Shown here: positions 53,069 to 61,645 of the stretch, piece after piece
Layout of the letters: each line of letters opens with the position of its first letter
Position numbering within the stretch: position 1 is the stretch's first letter
Assembly (NCBI GenBank): GCA_963731035.1
Contig: CAVSUY010000001.1
Location: 1 to 64,000, forward strand
Length of the DNA: 64,000 bases
Reading direction: 5' to 3'
From: JAANXG01 sp963731035
GTDB taxonomy: Bacteria; Pseudomonadota; Gammaproteobacteria; Arenicellales; JAANXG01
Notes under the pieces: model-generated
The model's database searches: none
Told to the model about the DNA's origin: nothing
The model's input: the letters and a program-made list of their open reading frames with translations, nothing else
Translations under genes and position numbers: made by a program

Positions 53069-53497
53069 TCAGTAGCCCGGGGTGTTCTTCTCCACCCAGC
53101 GTACGCCTTCCTGCCGCGTTTCCTTCTTCCAGAAGGGCGCCTTGGATTTCAGGTCCTCCATGATGAACCGGTTTGCCTCGTACGCTTCCCTGCGGTGGCC
53201 CGACCAGACCGCCACCAGGACGATGGGGTCGGCGGGATACAGATCACCGACCCGGTGTATCACCAGTGCATCGATGATGTTCCACTGCGCCGTCGCCCGG
53301 GCACAGATATTCTCGAGGTGCTTTTCCGTCATGCCGGGATAGTGCTCCAGCAGCATGTGGCTCACGGCCTCGGACTCGTTGACGTCCCGCATCGTCCCCA
53401 CGAACACGCAGGTCGCCCCGAAGGACGCCAGGGAATCCTGGTACTCCGCCAGTTCCAGCCAGGGATCGAAAGCATGCTCTCTGATCTCAATGCGCAT
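53069..53497 (-). CDS. moaE: Molybdopterin synthase catalytic subunit MoaE
   Basis: MoaE, with MoaD, adds the two dithiolene sulfurs to cyclic pyranopterin. The 142-residue protein (ATG 53497) contains CVFVGTMRDVNESEAVSHML, LEHYPGMTEKHLENIC, HRVGDLYPADPIVLVAVW and the catalytic lysine region FWKKETRQEG. It is divergent from moaB, 48 bases away. The longer upstream frame overlaps moaB and is rejected. Confidence 0.95.
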   Translation of the reverse strand: MRIEIREHAFDPWLELAEYQDSLASFGATCVFVGTMRDVNESEAVSHMLLEHYPGMTEKHLENICARATAQWNIIDALVIHRVGDLYPADPIVLVAVWSGHRREAYEANRFIMEDLKSKAPFWKKETRQEGVRWVEKNTPGY

Positions 53498-53545
53498 GGG
53501 TGTATTATCGCGCACAAACCCCAAGCTCGCACCACCGTCCCCGTT

Positions 53546-54067
53546 ATGAGCGAAAGAGAATTCAAACCCCTGTCCATCTCGGTGCTGACCGTGTCGGACA
53601 CCCGCACCGAGGCGGACGACAAGTCGGGAAACCTGCTGGTCGGCCGTCTCGAGAAGTGCGGACACCGGCTGCACGAAAAGACCATCGTGGCCGATGACGT
53701 GTATCGCATTCGCGCCGTAGTGTCCGCCTGGATCGCCGATTCCGGCGCGCCCGAGGTGATATTGACCACCGGCGGCACCGGAGTCACCGGCCGGGACGGT
53801 ACGCCGGAATCGGTTCGACCCCTACTCGACAAGGAGATCCCCGGCTTCGGCGAGATGTTTCGCTACTTGTCCTGGGACTCCATCAAGACATCGACACTCC
53901 AGTCCCGGGCCGTGGCGGGGGTTGCCAACGGCACCTACGTCTTTTGCCTGCCGGGCTCTTCCGGCGCCTGCGCCGACGCCTGGGACAAGCTGATCCAGCA
54001 CCAGCTCGACTACCGTACGCGGCCGTGCAACCTGGTGGAGTTGATGCCGCGGCTGCTGGAGAGGTAA
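53546..54067 (+). CDS. moaB: Molybdopterin adenylyltransferase MoaB/MogA
   Basis: This protein adenylates molybdopterin before MoeA acts. The 173-residue protein has ISVLTVSDTRTEADDKSGNL, VILTTGGTGVTGRDGTPESV and YVFCLPGSSGACADAWDKLI, the MPT-binding fold signatures. Length fits MoaB. The ATG at 53546 follows the divergent moaE promoter. Confidence 0.94.
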   Translation: MSEREFKPLSISVLTVSDTRTEADDKSGNLLVGRLEKCGHRLHEKTIVADDVYRIRAVVSAWIADSGAPEVILTTGGTGVTGRDGTPESVRPLLDKEIPGFGEMFRYLSWDSIKTSTLQSRAVAGVANGTYVFCLPGSSGACADAWDKLIQHQLDYRTRPCNLVELMPRLLER

Positions 54068-54080
54068 AGCGCCTGGAATG

Positions 54081-54160
54081 GATTGCAGGAGCGGCTTTAG
54101 CCGCGATTGAAGACGATCCTCCGGATCGATCGCGGCTAAAGCCGCTCCTACGATCCGAGG
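54081..54160. repeat. Inverted pair of REP-like hairpins (gcggct with ttt/aaa loop)
   Basis: Two facing copies (ggagcggctttagccgcgat and gatcgcggctaaagccgctc) lie between the convergent moaB and moaA genes. Confidence 0.85.
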
Positions 54161-54180
54161 TTCAATGGCCGAGCCTGGAA

Positions 54181-55203
54181 CTACCCACCGATGTAGGACA
54201 TCTCCACCTTGGGCAGGGCCACTGTGTTCTCACTGCGGATTTCGGAATAGCGATCCGCCCGGCCGGACCAGATCCGGGTGAGACGCTCGGTGATCTGCGG
54301 GTCGGTCACATCCGGTTCGCGCACCAGACTGCGCAGGTCGTAGCCCTTGGTGGCGAACAGGCAGGTATACAGCTCACCCCTGGCCGACAGGCGCGCGCGG
54401 GTACAGTCGCGGCAAAACGGCTGGGTCACGGAGGACACGATACCGATCTCGCCGCCGCCATCGACATAGCGCCAGCGCTGCGCCACCTCGCCGCGGTAGT
54501 TCGCCTCCGCCGGCTCGATCGGCAGCTCCGCGTTGACGCGGGCGACGATCTCCGAGGCCGGAACCACGTCGTCCATCCGCCAGCCGTTGCTGCGCCCGAC
54601 GTCCATGTACTCGATAAACCGCAGGATGTGTCGCGATCCGTGGAAATACCGCACCATGGGGATGATACTGTGGTCGTTCATGCCGCGTTTGACGACGACG
54701 TTGACTTTAACGGGGTTGAGCCCGGCCGCCTCGGCATTGTCGATGGCATCCAGGACCTTCTGCACCGGGTAGTCCACGTCGTTGATCGCCATGAATGTGC
54801 GATCGTCCAGCGCATCCAGCGACACCGTGATTCGCCGCAGCCCCGCCTGTTTCAGGGCCCACGCCTTCTCGCGGGTCAGCATGGAGCCGTTGGTGGTGAG
54901 GCTGATGTCATCGACCCCCGGGATACCGGCAAGCATGCCCACCAGCTCTTCCAGGTCCCGCCGGACCAGCGGCTCGCCACCGGTAAGACGGAACTTCTTC
55001 ACACCCACCTCGGCGAAACTCCGGGCAAGCCGGGCAATCTCCTCGTAACTCAGCAGCTCCACGCGCGGCAGGAACCGGTGGTCGGACCCGAATACGTGCT
55101 TCGGCATACAGTAGACACAGCGAAAGTTGCACCGGTCCGTCACCGAGATCCGAAGATCCCGGATCGGCCTGTGCAGCACATCTTGTACGGTTTCTTGGCT
55201 CAT
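54181..55203 (-). CDS. moaA: GTP 3',8-cyclase MoaA
   Basis: MoaA is the radical SAM enzyme that starts molybdenum cofactor synthesis from GTP. The 340-residue protein has the radical SAM motif TDRCNFRCVYCMP (about 22-34), KKFRLTGGEPLVRRDLEELV and the C-terminal second cluster site CRDCTRARLSARGELYTC. It ends in the conserved Gly-Gly. The ATG at 55203, with GAGGA five bases upstream, is preferred to a TTG one codon earlier. It is 7 bases after the moeB stop. Confidence 0.96.
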   Translation of the reverse strand: MSQETVQDVLHRPIRDLRISVTDRCNFRCVYCMPKHVFGSDHRFLPRVELLSYEEIARLARSFAEVGVKKFRLTGGEPLVRRDLEELVGMLAGIPGVDDISLTTNGSMLTREKAWALKQAGLRRITVSLDALDDRTFMAINDVDYPVQKVLDAIDNAEAAGLNPVKVNVVVKRGMNDHSIIPMVRYFHGSRHILRFIEYMDVGRSNGWRMDDVVPASEIVARVNAELPIEPAEANYRGEVAQRWRYVDGGGEIGIVSSVTQPFCRDCTRARLSARGELYTCLFATKGYDLRSLVREPDVTDPQITERLTRIWSGRADRYSEIRSENTVALPKVEMSYIGG

Positions 55204-55210
55204 CAATTCC

Positions 55211-56002
55211 TCAACGGTTCAATTGCGCGCGCGGGACGCTGCACACCGGGCACGTGGGATCCTTGCGCAGACGCACCGTCTGCCACTCCATCGTGCGGGC
55301 ATCGACCAGCAGCAGGCGGCCGTCCAGTGTCTCGCCGAAATCCAGCAGCAGCTTGATCACCTCAGTGGCCTGGATGCATCCCATCAGGCCGGCCACCGAC
55401 CCCAGGACGCCGTTCTGCGAACAGTTCTGTGGCGGCTCGGCCACGTCCTGATAGAGGCAGGCGTAACAGGGCGCCTCCGCGCGGTCCAGCCGATAGACAC
55501 TGACCTGGCCCTCCAGACGCACCACCGCTGCCGATACCAGCGGCTTGCCGACCCGCACACAGGCCGCGTTGATGGCGAAACGCGCCTCGAAGTTGTCGGT
55601 ACCGTCCACCACCACGTCGGCCTCGGCGACCACGTCATCGAGCTCGCGGCCGTCCAGCGCGCGCTGGTAGGACCGGACGCGCACATCCGGGTTCAATGCC
55701 GTCAGGGTCCGTATCGCGGAATCCACCTTCGGCTGCCCCAGCGCGTCGTTCATATGAATAATCTGGCGTTGCAGATTCGACAACTCAACCCGGTCCGGGT
55801 CCACCAGTATCAGCTCGCCTACGCCGCTGGCGGCCAGGTACATGCCCACCGGGGAACCGAGCCCCCCCATGCCGAATATCACGACCTTCGAATTGAGCAG
55901 GCGATTCTGCCCCTCGACGTCGATCTCCGGCAGAAATATCTGCCGACTGTATCGAAGGAGCTGCTCGTCGGTGGCGACGCGATGGCCGGCTTCGGTAACC
56001 AT
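55211..56002 (-). CDS. moeB: MoeB/ThiF-family adenylyltransferase
   Basis: This E1-like enzyme adenylates the C-terminal glycine of MoaD so sulfur can be added. The 263-residue protein from the ATG at 56002 has VVIFGMGGLGSPVGMYLAAS for nucleotide binding, VELSNLQRQIIH, VVVDGTDNFEARFAINAACV and two zinc-binding pairs (CYACLYQD and CPVC). The putative active cysteine is in PPQNCSQNGVLGSVAG. There is no rhodanese domain. With moaA adjacent and no thi genes intact nearby, a MoeB role is favoured over ThiF. Confidence 0.92.
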   Translation of the reverse strand: MVTEAGHRVATDEQLLRYSRQIFLPEIDVEGQNRLLNSKVVIFGMGGLGSPVGMYLAASGVGELILVDPDRVELSNLQRQIIHMNDALGQPKVDSAIRTLTALNPDVRVRSYQRALDGRELDDVVAEADVVVDGTDNFEARFAINAACVRVGKPLVSAAVVRLEGQVSVYRLDRAEAPCYACLYQDVAEPPQNCSQNGVLGSVAGLMGCIQATEVIKLLLDFGETLDGRLLLVDARTMEWQTVRLRKDPTCPVCSVPRAQLNR

Positions 56003-56013
56003 GTCTCGGGTAC

Positions 56014-56328
56014 TTACTCGGTCGCCTTCTTCTGGGATTCCTGGAAGGCGGCCATTTGCTCCGGCGACGCCTCCTCCGCGTAGCGCGACTTGTACTCGCC
56101 GTATGGCATGCCATACACGATCTCCCGGGCAGCGTCGTAGTCGATCTCGACGCCGTGCTCCGCAGCCGCCGACCGGTACCACTTGGAAACACAGTTGCGG
56201 CAGAAGTAGGCCAGGTTCATCAGATCGATGTTCTGCACCTCCGGATACTTCTGAAGGTGCTCGATCAGCTTGCGGTACACCGCTGCCTCGATCTCGGTGC
56301 GGGTCTGCGGGTCGATCTTTTCGTTCAT
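56014..56328 (-). CDS. DUF1244 domain-containing protein
   Basis: A 104-residue protein that matches DUF1244 by eye: LQKYPEVQNIDLMNLAYFCR, NCVSKWYRSAAAEHGV and YGMPYGEYKSRYAEEASPEQ. The family has no established function, and the conserved cysteines (CRNC) hint at metal binding. It is the first gene of a moaA-moeB transcript, 11 bases before moeB. Confidence 0.88.
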   Translation of the reverse strand: MNEKIDPQTRTEIEAAVYRKLIEHLQKYPEVQNIDLMNLAYFCRNCVSKWYRSAAAEHGVEIDYDAAREIVYGMPYGEYKSRYAEEASPEQMAAFQESQKKATE

Positions 56329-57033
56329 ACCTCTATCTTAACTCCTGCGGCCGGCTCAGTGGACCGTCTTCGCGCTCGGACGCCGTGGCTCATTCATATC
56401 AGGAACAAGGGCCGGTGCCAAGCGGTCGGTTGGCGCCCGTCGCAATTCCTCATACGTTGTCGGGGATTTGTGGGCAAACGCAAGGGGAATCGCGGCTGAA
56501 GCCGCTCCTGCAATCCGTGGATTGCCGGGGTGCCGAACGGCGGATTGGGGGAATCGCGGCTGAAGCCGCTCCTACAATCCGTGGATTGCCGGGGTGCCGA
56601 ACGGCGGATTGGGGGAATCGCGGCTGAAGCCGCTCCTACAATCCGTGGATTGCCGGGGTGCCGAACGGCGGATTGGGGGAATCGCGGCTGAAGCCGCTCC
56701 TACAATCCGTGGATTGCCGGGGTGCCGAACGGCGGATTGGGGGAATCGCGGCTGAAGCCGCTCCTACAATCCGTGGATTGCCGGGGTGCCGAACGGCGGA
56801 TTGGGGGAATCGCGGCTGAAGCCGCTCCTACAATCCGTGGATTGCCGGGGTGCCGAACGGCGGATTGGGGGAATCGCGGCTGAAGCCGCTCCTACAATCC
56901 GTGGATTGCCGGGGTGCCGAACGAGCGGATTGTAGGAGCGGCTTCAGCCGCGATCCGTTGATAACCCGCCCCGGGTTGCCTGCCCGCCTCCGGGCCGCAT
57001 AGACTAGGATACAAATCCGAGCGAGACAGAGCA
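56329..57033. other. Gene-free region with the 64-bp tandem array
   Basis: No believable gene is present. 56329-56486 is unstructured and probably holds the promoter of the minus-strand DUF1244 operon. 56487-56934 is the tandem array, followed by an inverted REP copy to about 56957. The last 75 bases contain AGGATACA near 57006 and should include the mmsA promoter. Confidence 0.7.
56487..56934 (+). repeat. 64-bp tandem repeat array, seven units
   Basis: Seven head-to-tail copies begin at 56487, 56551, 56615, 56679, 56743, 56807 and 56871. Each unit is a REP-like hairpin (gaatcgcggctgaagccgct plus cctacaatccgtgg) joined to a conserved spacer (attgccggggtgccgaacgg and cggattggggg). Units two to six appear identical; the first has ctgcaatc for ctacaatc. 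An inverted REP copy (about 56927-56957) closes the array. The lack of variable spacers rules out CRISPR. Confidence 0.95.
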
Positions 57034-58551
57034 ATGATCACCGAGCCCAAAGCCTACTCCCTGTATCACTACATCGGCGGCCGCAAAGTATCCGGCGACA
57101 GCGGCCGGCAGGGGGACGTCTACGACCCCTCCACCGGCCAGGTCACCAAGCGCGTGCCTTTCGCCGACAAGGCCGAAGTGGAACAGGCGATTGCCGCCGC
57201 CGCCGGGGCATTCCCGGATTGGGCAGCCACACCGCCCGCCAAACGCGCCCAGGTGATGTTCGCCTTCCGCGACCTGATCCGGCAGCACATTGACGAGCTC
57301 GCGCAGCTCGTGTCCAGCGAGCACGGCAAGACCCTCGAGGACGCCAAAGGATCGGTCACCCGGGGCCTGGAGGTGGTGGAGTTCGCCTGCGGCATACCGC
57401 AAATGCTGAAAGGCGAGTACAGCGAAGGTGTCGCCGGCGGCGTGGACTGCTACGGGATCCGTCAACCGCTGGGGGTGTGCGCCGGTATCACGCCTTTCAA
57501 TTTTCCCGCCATGGTGCCCATGTGGATGTTTCCCGTGGCCATCGCCTGCGGCAACACATTCGTACTCAAGCCCTCCGAGAAAGACCCGTCCTGCCCCTTG
57601 AGGCTGGCGGAGCTGCTGACGGAAGCAGGACTGCCGGAAGGTGTCTTCAACGTCGTCATGGGCGACAAGGTGGCAGTGGACACGCTGCTGACCGATCCGA
57701 GGGTCGAAGGGGTGAGCTTCGTCGGGTCCACGGCCGTCGGTGAGTATGTGTACAAGACCGGCTGCGCCCACGGCAAGCGTGTCCAGGCGCTGTGCGGCGC
57801 CAAGAACCACATGGTGATCATGCCGGACGCGGACATGGACCAGGTCACCGACGCCGCCATCGGCGCCGGATACGGCTCCGCGGGCGAGCGCTGCATGGCG
57901 ATTTCCGTGCTCGTCACCGTCGGCGACGAGACCGGCGACGAGGTCGTCCGCCGGCTCGAGCCTCGGGTGCGGGATCTTCGGGTGGGCCCGTATACGGACT
58001 CAGCAGCAGAGATGGGGCCGCTGGTCACGCCGCAACATCTCGAGAAAGTTCGTTCCTACGTGGACCTGGGGGTTCAGGAAGGCGCCGAGCTGGTGGTGGA
58101 CGGCCGCGACATCAACGTTTCCGGACATGAGGACGGCGCCTATCTGGGCGGCTGCCTGTTCGACCATGTCAAGGAGGACATGCGCATATACAAGGAAGAG
58201 ATCTTCGGTCCGGTACTGAGCGTAGTACGGGCAAACAGCTATGAAGAAGCCCTCAAGCTGGTCAACGACCATGAATACGGCAACGGTGCGGCAATCTTCA
58301 CTCGCGACGGCGACTGCGCGCGCAATTTCACCACTCGCGCCCGTATCGGCATGGTCGGCGTCAACGTCCCGATCCCGGTGCCGGTGGCCTACCACAGCTT
58401 CGGCGGCTGGAAGCGCTCGCTGTTCGGCGACCATCATATCCACGGCCCGGAGGGCGTGCGCTTCTATACGCGCCTCAAGACGATAACCGCTCGTTGGCCG
58501 TCGGGAATCAAGGACGGCGCGGAGTTCCATTTCAAGTCCGGCAGCAGCTAA
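57034..58551 (+). CDS. mmsA: Methylmalonate-semialdehyde dehydrogenase (CoA-acylating)
   Basis: MmsA converts methylmalonate or malonate semialdehyde to acyl-CoA with NAD and CoA, in valine, inositol or beta-alanine breakdown. The 505-residue protein has the family N-terminus YIGGRKVSGDSGRQGDVYDP. The CoA-type signatures are GVCAGITPFNFPAMVPMWMF, FVGSTAVGEYVYKTG and the catalytic cysteine region YGSAGERCMAISV (about residue 289). No other valine or inositol genes are adjacent. It is the only gene between the array and the second MITE copy. Confidence 0.94.
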   Translation: MITEPKAYSLYHYIGGRKVSGDSGRQGDVYDPSTGQVTKRVPFADKAEVEQAIAAAAGAFPDWAATPPAKRAQVMFAFRDLIRQHIDELAQLVSSEHGKTLEDAKGSVTRGLEVVEFACGIPQMLKGEYSEGVAGGVDCYGIRQPLGVCAGITPFNFPAMVPMWMFPVAIACGNTFVLKPSEKDPSCPLRLAELLTEAGLPEGVFNVVMGDKVAVDTLLTDPRVEGVSFVGSTAVGEYVYKTGCAHGKRVQALCGAKNHMVIMPDADMDQVTDAAIGAGYGSAGERCMAISVLVTVGDETGDEVVRRLEPRVRDLRVGPYTDSAAEMGPLVTPQHLEKVRSYVDLGVQEGAELVVDGRDINVSGHEDGAYLGGCLFDHVKEDMRIYKEEIFGPVLSVVRANSYEEALKLVNDHEYGNGAAIFTRDGDCARNFTTRARIGMVGVNVPIPVPVAYHSFGGWKRSLFGDHHIHGPEGVRFYTRLKTITARWPSGIKDGAEFHFKSGSS

Positions 58552-58555
58552 GCAG

Positions 58556-58762
58556 CTGGTGTACCCCGCCAGAAATGATGCAAATGATTTCAGGCTGGGA
58601 TGACGGTGGCCCCGATCCGCAAACGGGCGCCGCCGGGGTCTTTTTCAGTCGCTCCCCGATACTCGCTTGGTGAAAAAGACCCCGGCGGCGCCCTTTCGAT
58701 GCTCCATCGAACAATTCAACCCGGATCGGCAAGCCGCCGATAAGTAACAGACCGTTTGACGG
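58556..58762. mobile_element. MITE-like element, copy 2 (right end lost)
   Basis: It aligns with copy 1 from the left terminal repeat (CTGGTGTACCCCG, one mismatch) to gacgg near 58762, where the right terminal repeat is missing. The 23-base perfect stem at 58625-58647 and 58671-58693 and its loop are identical to copy 1. The 21-base internal duplication of copy 1 is absent. It begins 4 bases after the mmsA stop and ends 13 bases before the next start. Confidence 0.8.
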
Positions 58763-58775
58763 CTTTGCGAACCCC

Positions 58776-59732
58776 ATGCCTCACCACAATAGCTCCAAGA
58801 TCGTCATCTACACCGCGCTGGTCGGCAATCTGCTCATTGCCCTCACCAAGTTCATCGCCGCTTCCATCACCGGCAGCTCCGCGATGCTGAGCGAAACCAT
58901 TCACTCGATGGTGGACACCGGCAACCAGGGGCTGCTGCTATGGGGGATCAAGCGTTCGAAGCGCCCGGCCGACACAAACCATCCTTTCGGCTACGGCATG
59001 GAGCTTTATTTCTGGACGTTCGTGGTGGCGATCCTCATCTTCGGTGTCGGCGCGGGTGTCTCTTTCTTCGAAGGCCTGCATAAGCTGAACACCGCCGAGC
59101 CCATCAGGGAGCCTGTTGTCAACTACATCGTGCTGGCACTGGCCATGATTTTCGAGGGCACCGCCTGGACAATCGCGTTCAGGACCTTCAACCGGCAGCG
59201 TGGCTCCCGGGGCCTGTTCCATGCCCTCCGCAGAAGCAAGGACCCGACGGTATTCACTGTGTTGTTCGAGGATAGCGCCGCCCTGCTTGGGCTGCTTCTC
59301 GCCCTGGCGGGAGTGGCCTGCAGCCAGTACTTCGGCAATGTCGTCTTCGACGCAATCGCCTCCATGGGCATCGGCCTCATCCTCGCGGTCACGGCGGCGC
59401 TGCTGGCCTACGAAAGCAAGGGCCTGCTCATCGGGGAAGCCGCCAGCGCCACGATCATCCGTAAGATACGCACCATCATCCATCGCGACACCGACGTGCT
59501 CAGCATCAACGAGATGCTGACCATGCATTTCGGTCCGCGGGATATCCTTCTCGCGCTGAGCCTGGATTTCGTCGACGGGATCTCCGCAGGCACGGTCGAG
59601 GCAGTGATCTCCAGCCTGGAGCACGAGATCAAAAGGCAGTGTCCGGAGATCACCCGGGTGTTCATCGAGGCCCAGAGTATTCAGGGGCACCGCGAGAGCC
59701 AGCTGCCTCCCGCCGCGTCCGGGAGCGGCTAG
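58776..59732 (+). CDS. Cation diffusion facilitator family transporter
   Basis: A 318-residue inner membrane protein with about five to six hydrophobic helices. CDF metal-site motifs are HSMVDTGNQGLLLWG (about 48-62), DTNHPFGYGMELYFW (about 70-84) and FEDSAALLGLLLALAG (about 165-180). The cytosolic C-terminal domain follows. The HxxxD pairs fit zinc, iron or manganese export, and the metal cannot be told from sequence. The last 28 codons are duplicated at 50.2 kb. It is convergent with the FAD-dehydrogenase. Confidence 0.9.
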   Translation: MPHHNSSKIVIYTALVGNLLIALTKFIAASITGSSAMLSETIHSMVDTGNQGLLLWGIKRSKRPADTNHPFGYGMELYFWTFVVAILIFGVGAGVSFFEGLHKLNTAEPIREPVVNYIVLALAMIFEGTAWTIAFRTFNRQRGSRGLFHALRRSKDPTVFTVLFEDSAALLGLLLALAGVACSQYFGNVVFDAIASMGIGLILAVTAALLAYESKGLLIGEAASATIIRKIRTIIHRDTDVLSINEMLTMHFGPRDILLALSLDFVDGISAGTVEAVISSLEHEIKRQCPEITRVFIEAQSIQGHRESQLPPAASGSG

Positions 59733-60057
59733 CGGCCCTGAGGGCGCGCCGGGGTCTTGACGGGTGGTTCACCACGGATCGTAGGAGCGACTTTAGTCGC
59801 GATAGTCTCAAACCCCGATCAATCGCGACTAAAGTCGCTCCTACAGTCCGAGGCTTTGCGCCGCTGTCATTGGCGGGAGCCGGGGGCGGCGCGGTAATGC
59901 AGTCGTCGGACAAATGATCGGGGCTGCACTGGAATCGTTCCAGACGATCCCAGCATTTCCTCCTTCCATGGAGGTCCAAGCCGCTCCTATAATCCGTGGC
60001 CGACGCACCCGTTCAAACCCTGGAATGTAGGAGCGGTTTCAACCGCGACACCTCCGG
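59733..60057. other. Convergent intergenic region with REP-like hairpins
   Basis: These 325 bases have no gene. They hold a facing REP pair (59777-59853), a block copied at 50.38-50.46 kb (59850-59933), a half copy near 59970-60000 and a copy with the gcggtt/aaccgc stem at about 60026-60052, just before the FAD-dehydrogenase stop. Confidence 0.7.
59777..59853. repeat. Inverted pair of REP-like hairpins (gcgact/agtcgc stem)
   Basis: Two facing copies, ggagcgactttagtcgcgat and atcgcgactaaagtcgctcc, with a short spacer. The pair is duplicated in inverted orientation at 50101-50164. Confidence 0.85.
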
Positions 60058-61458
60058 CTAGACGACCTTCCCCGGATTCAGCACGCCGTCCGGGTCCATC
60101 ACGGCCTTGAGTTTGCGCATCAAGTCCAGGGCCTCGGGCGACTTGTAGCGCTCCATCATGGAGCGCCGGAGCTGGCCGATTCCATGCTCGGCGCTGAAGC
60201 TGCCGTGCATGCTCATCGCCAGGTCGCTCACCGCATCGATCAGCGCCTCGCCGTCGCGTGCCCGGAACTCTCGCGGCTCGACGGATTCCGGGGCCAGAAT
60301 GTTGTAGTGAATGTTGCCGTCACCCATGTGTCCGAAAGGACAAGGGCGCGCGCCGGGCACCACCGCCCCTACCCGTTTCGCCGCCTCCTCCAGAAACCGC
60401 GGCAGGCTGGCAATGGGAACCGCCACATCGTTTTTCACCGATTCCCTCTGGGCCTCGGAAATGAGCTCCCGCAGCTCCCAAAGCTCCCGCCGCTGGCGTT
60501 CGTTCTGGGCCAGCACGCCGTCCAGAATATCTCCGGATTCCATACCCTTCTCCATGATCGACTCGATCATGCCGTCCAGGAGCTCACCGGCGGCGCCGGT
60601 CGCCAGCTCCAGCAGGACGTAGTGTTCGTGCGGCCGGTCGAACGGATCCTTCCGGCCCATCCTGGACAGCACGCATTCCAGCGCCGCGCGGCTGATGTAC
60701 TCGAAGGACTCCACGGCGTCGCCCGACAGCGCCCTGGCGCTGCCCAGCAGGCCGCACGCCGAGCGGGGGCTGGAAACGGCGAGCAGGATGGTCCTGTTGT
60801 TGAGAGGATGAGGAAACAGCTTCAGCACCGCGGCCGTGATGATACCGAGGGTGCCTTCCGTGCCGAGAAACAGATGTTTGAGATCGTAGCCGGTGTTGTC
60901 CTTTCGCAGATTGGACAGGCCGTTCCAGATCGAGCCATCTGCCAGCACGACCTCCAGCCCCAGGACCAGCTCGCGCGCATTGCCGTAGCGCAGGACATTG
61001 ATGCCACCCGCGTTGGTGGACAGGTTACCCCCGATCTGGCAGCTTCCCTTGGCGGCGAGGTCCAGAGGAAAAAACAGGTCGTGCTCACGCACCACATCGT
61101 GAACGTTCTGCAGTATCGCGCCGGCCTCCACGGTCACCGAGTAGTCGATGGTGTCCACCTCCCGTATGGCATCCAACCGTTCCAGACTGAGTACCAGCTG
61201 GCTGCCGCTGGAGTCCGGGGTAGCGCCGCCGCACAGGCCCGTGTTGCCGCCCTGGGGCACGACTGATACACCGTGCTCACAGGCGATCCTGAGCACCGCG
61301 GCAACTTCACCTGCGTCGGCGGGCCGCACCACCGCCAACGCGGCACCGCGATAGTAGCCGCGTTGATCGACGAGATACGGTTCCTGGGCCCCGGCCTCCC
61401 GCAGCACCGCCTTCTCGCCAATCGTCTCGACCAGGCGTTTCAACAAATCCGCGGACAC
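60058..61458 (-). CDS. FAD-binding oxidoreductase, D-2-hydroxyacid dehydrogenase (GlcD/DLD-like)
   Basis: The GTG at 61458, with GGAG eight bases upstream, gives 466 residues, the family length. The PCMH-type FAD domain is visible in VSVVPQGGNTGLCGGATPDS and CQIGGNLSTNAGGINVLRYG. The C-terminal substrate domain has PFGHMGDGNIHYNILAP and FSAEHGIGQLRRSMMERYKS. It looks closest to D-2-hydroxyglutarate or D-lactate dehydrogenases. GlcD of glycolate oxidase is less likely, as no glcE or glcF is near. A longer frame from 61698 lacks support. Confidence 0.88.
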   Translation of the reverse strand: MSADLLKRLVETIGEKAVLREAGAQEPYLVDQRGYYRGAALAVVRPADAGEVAAVLRIACEHGVSVVPQGGNTGLCGGATPDSSGSQLVLSLERLDAIREVDTIDYSVTVEAGAILQNVHDVVREHDLFFPLDLAAKGSCQIGGNLSTNAGGINVLRYGNARELVLGLEVVLADGSIWNGLSNLRKDNTGYDLKHLFLGTEGTLGIITAAVLKLFPHPLNNRTILLAVSSPRSACGLLGSARALSGDAVESFEYISRAALECVLSRMGRKDPFDRPHEHYVLLELATGAAGELLDGMIESIMEKGMESGDILDGVLAQNERQRRELWELRELISEAQRESVKNDVAVPIASLPRFLEEAAKRVGAVVPGARPCPFGHMGDGNIHYNILAPESVEPREFRARDGEALIDAVSDLAMSMHGSFSAEHGIGQLRRSMMERYKSPEALDLMRKLKAVMDPDGVLNPGKVV

Positions 61459-61645
61459 GAATGACTCTCCGTCTGCAATGGATTCCGATCCATCATAACA
61501 AAAGGCGCAACGGCACCCGCGAAGGTCCCTGCCCGACCCACCGCGGAGATGGAATCCGTTTCCGGCCACCGCCGCGCGTCTTGGAGTCGGACGGGGCATT
61601 TGCGCTATATTGGCCGCCAAATCAAATGTGACCGGCTCGCCACCC

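Noticed and set aside
56487..56934. Possible CRISPR array
   Set aside because: The 64-bp units are identical throughout with no variable spacers, and no cas genes are near.
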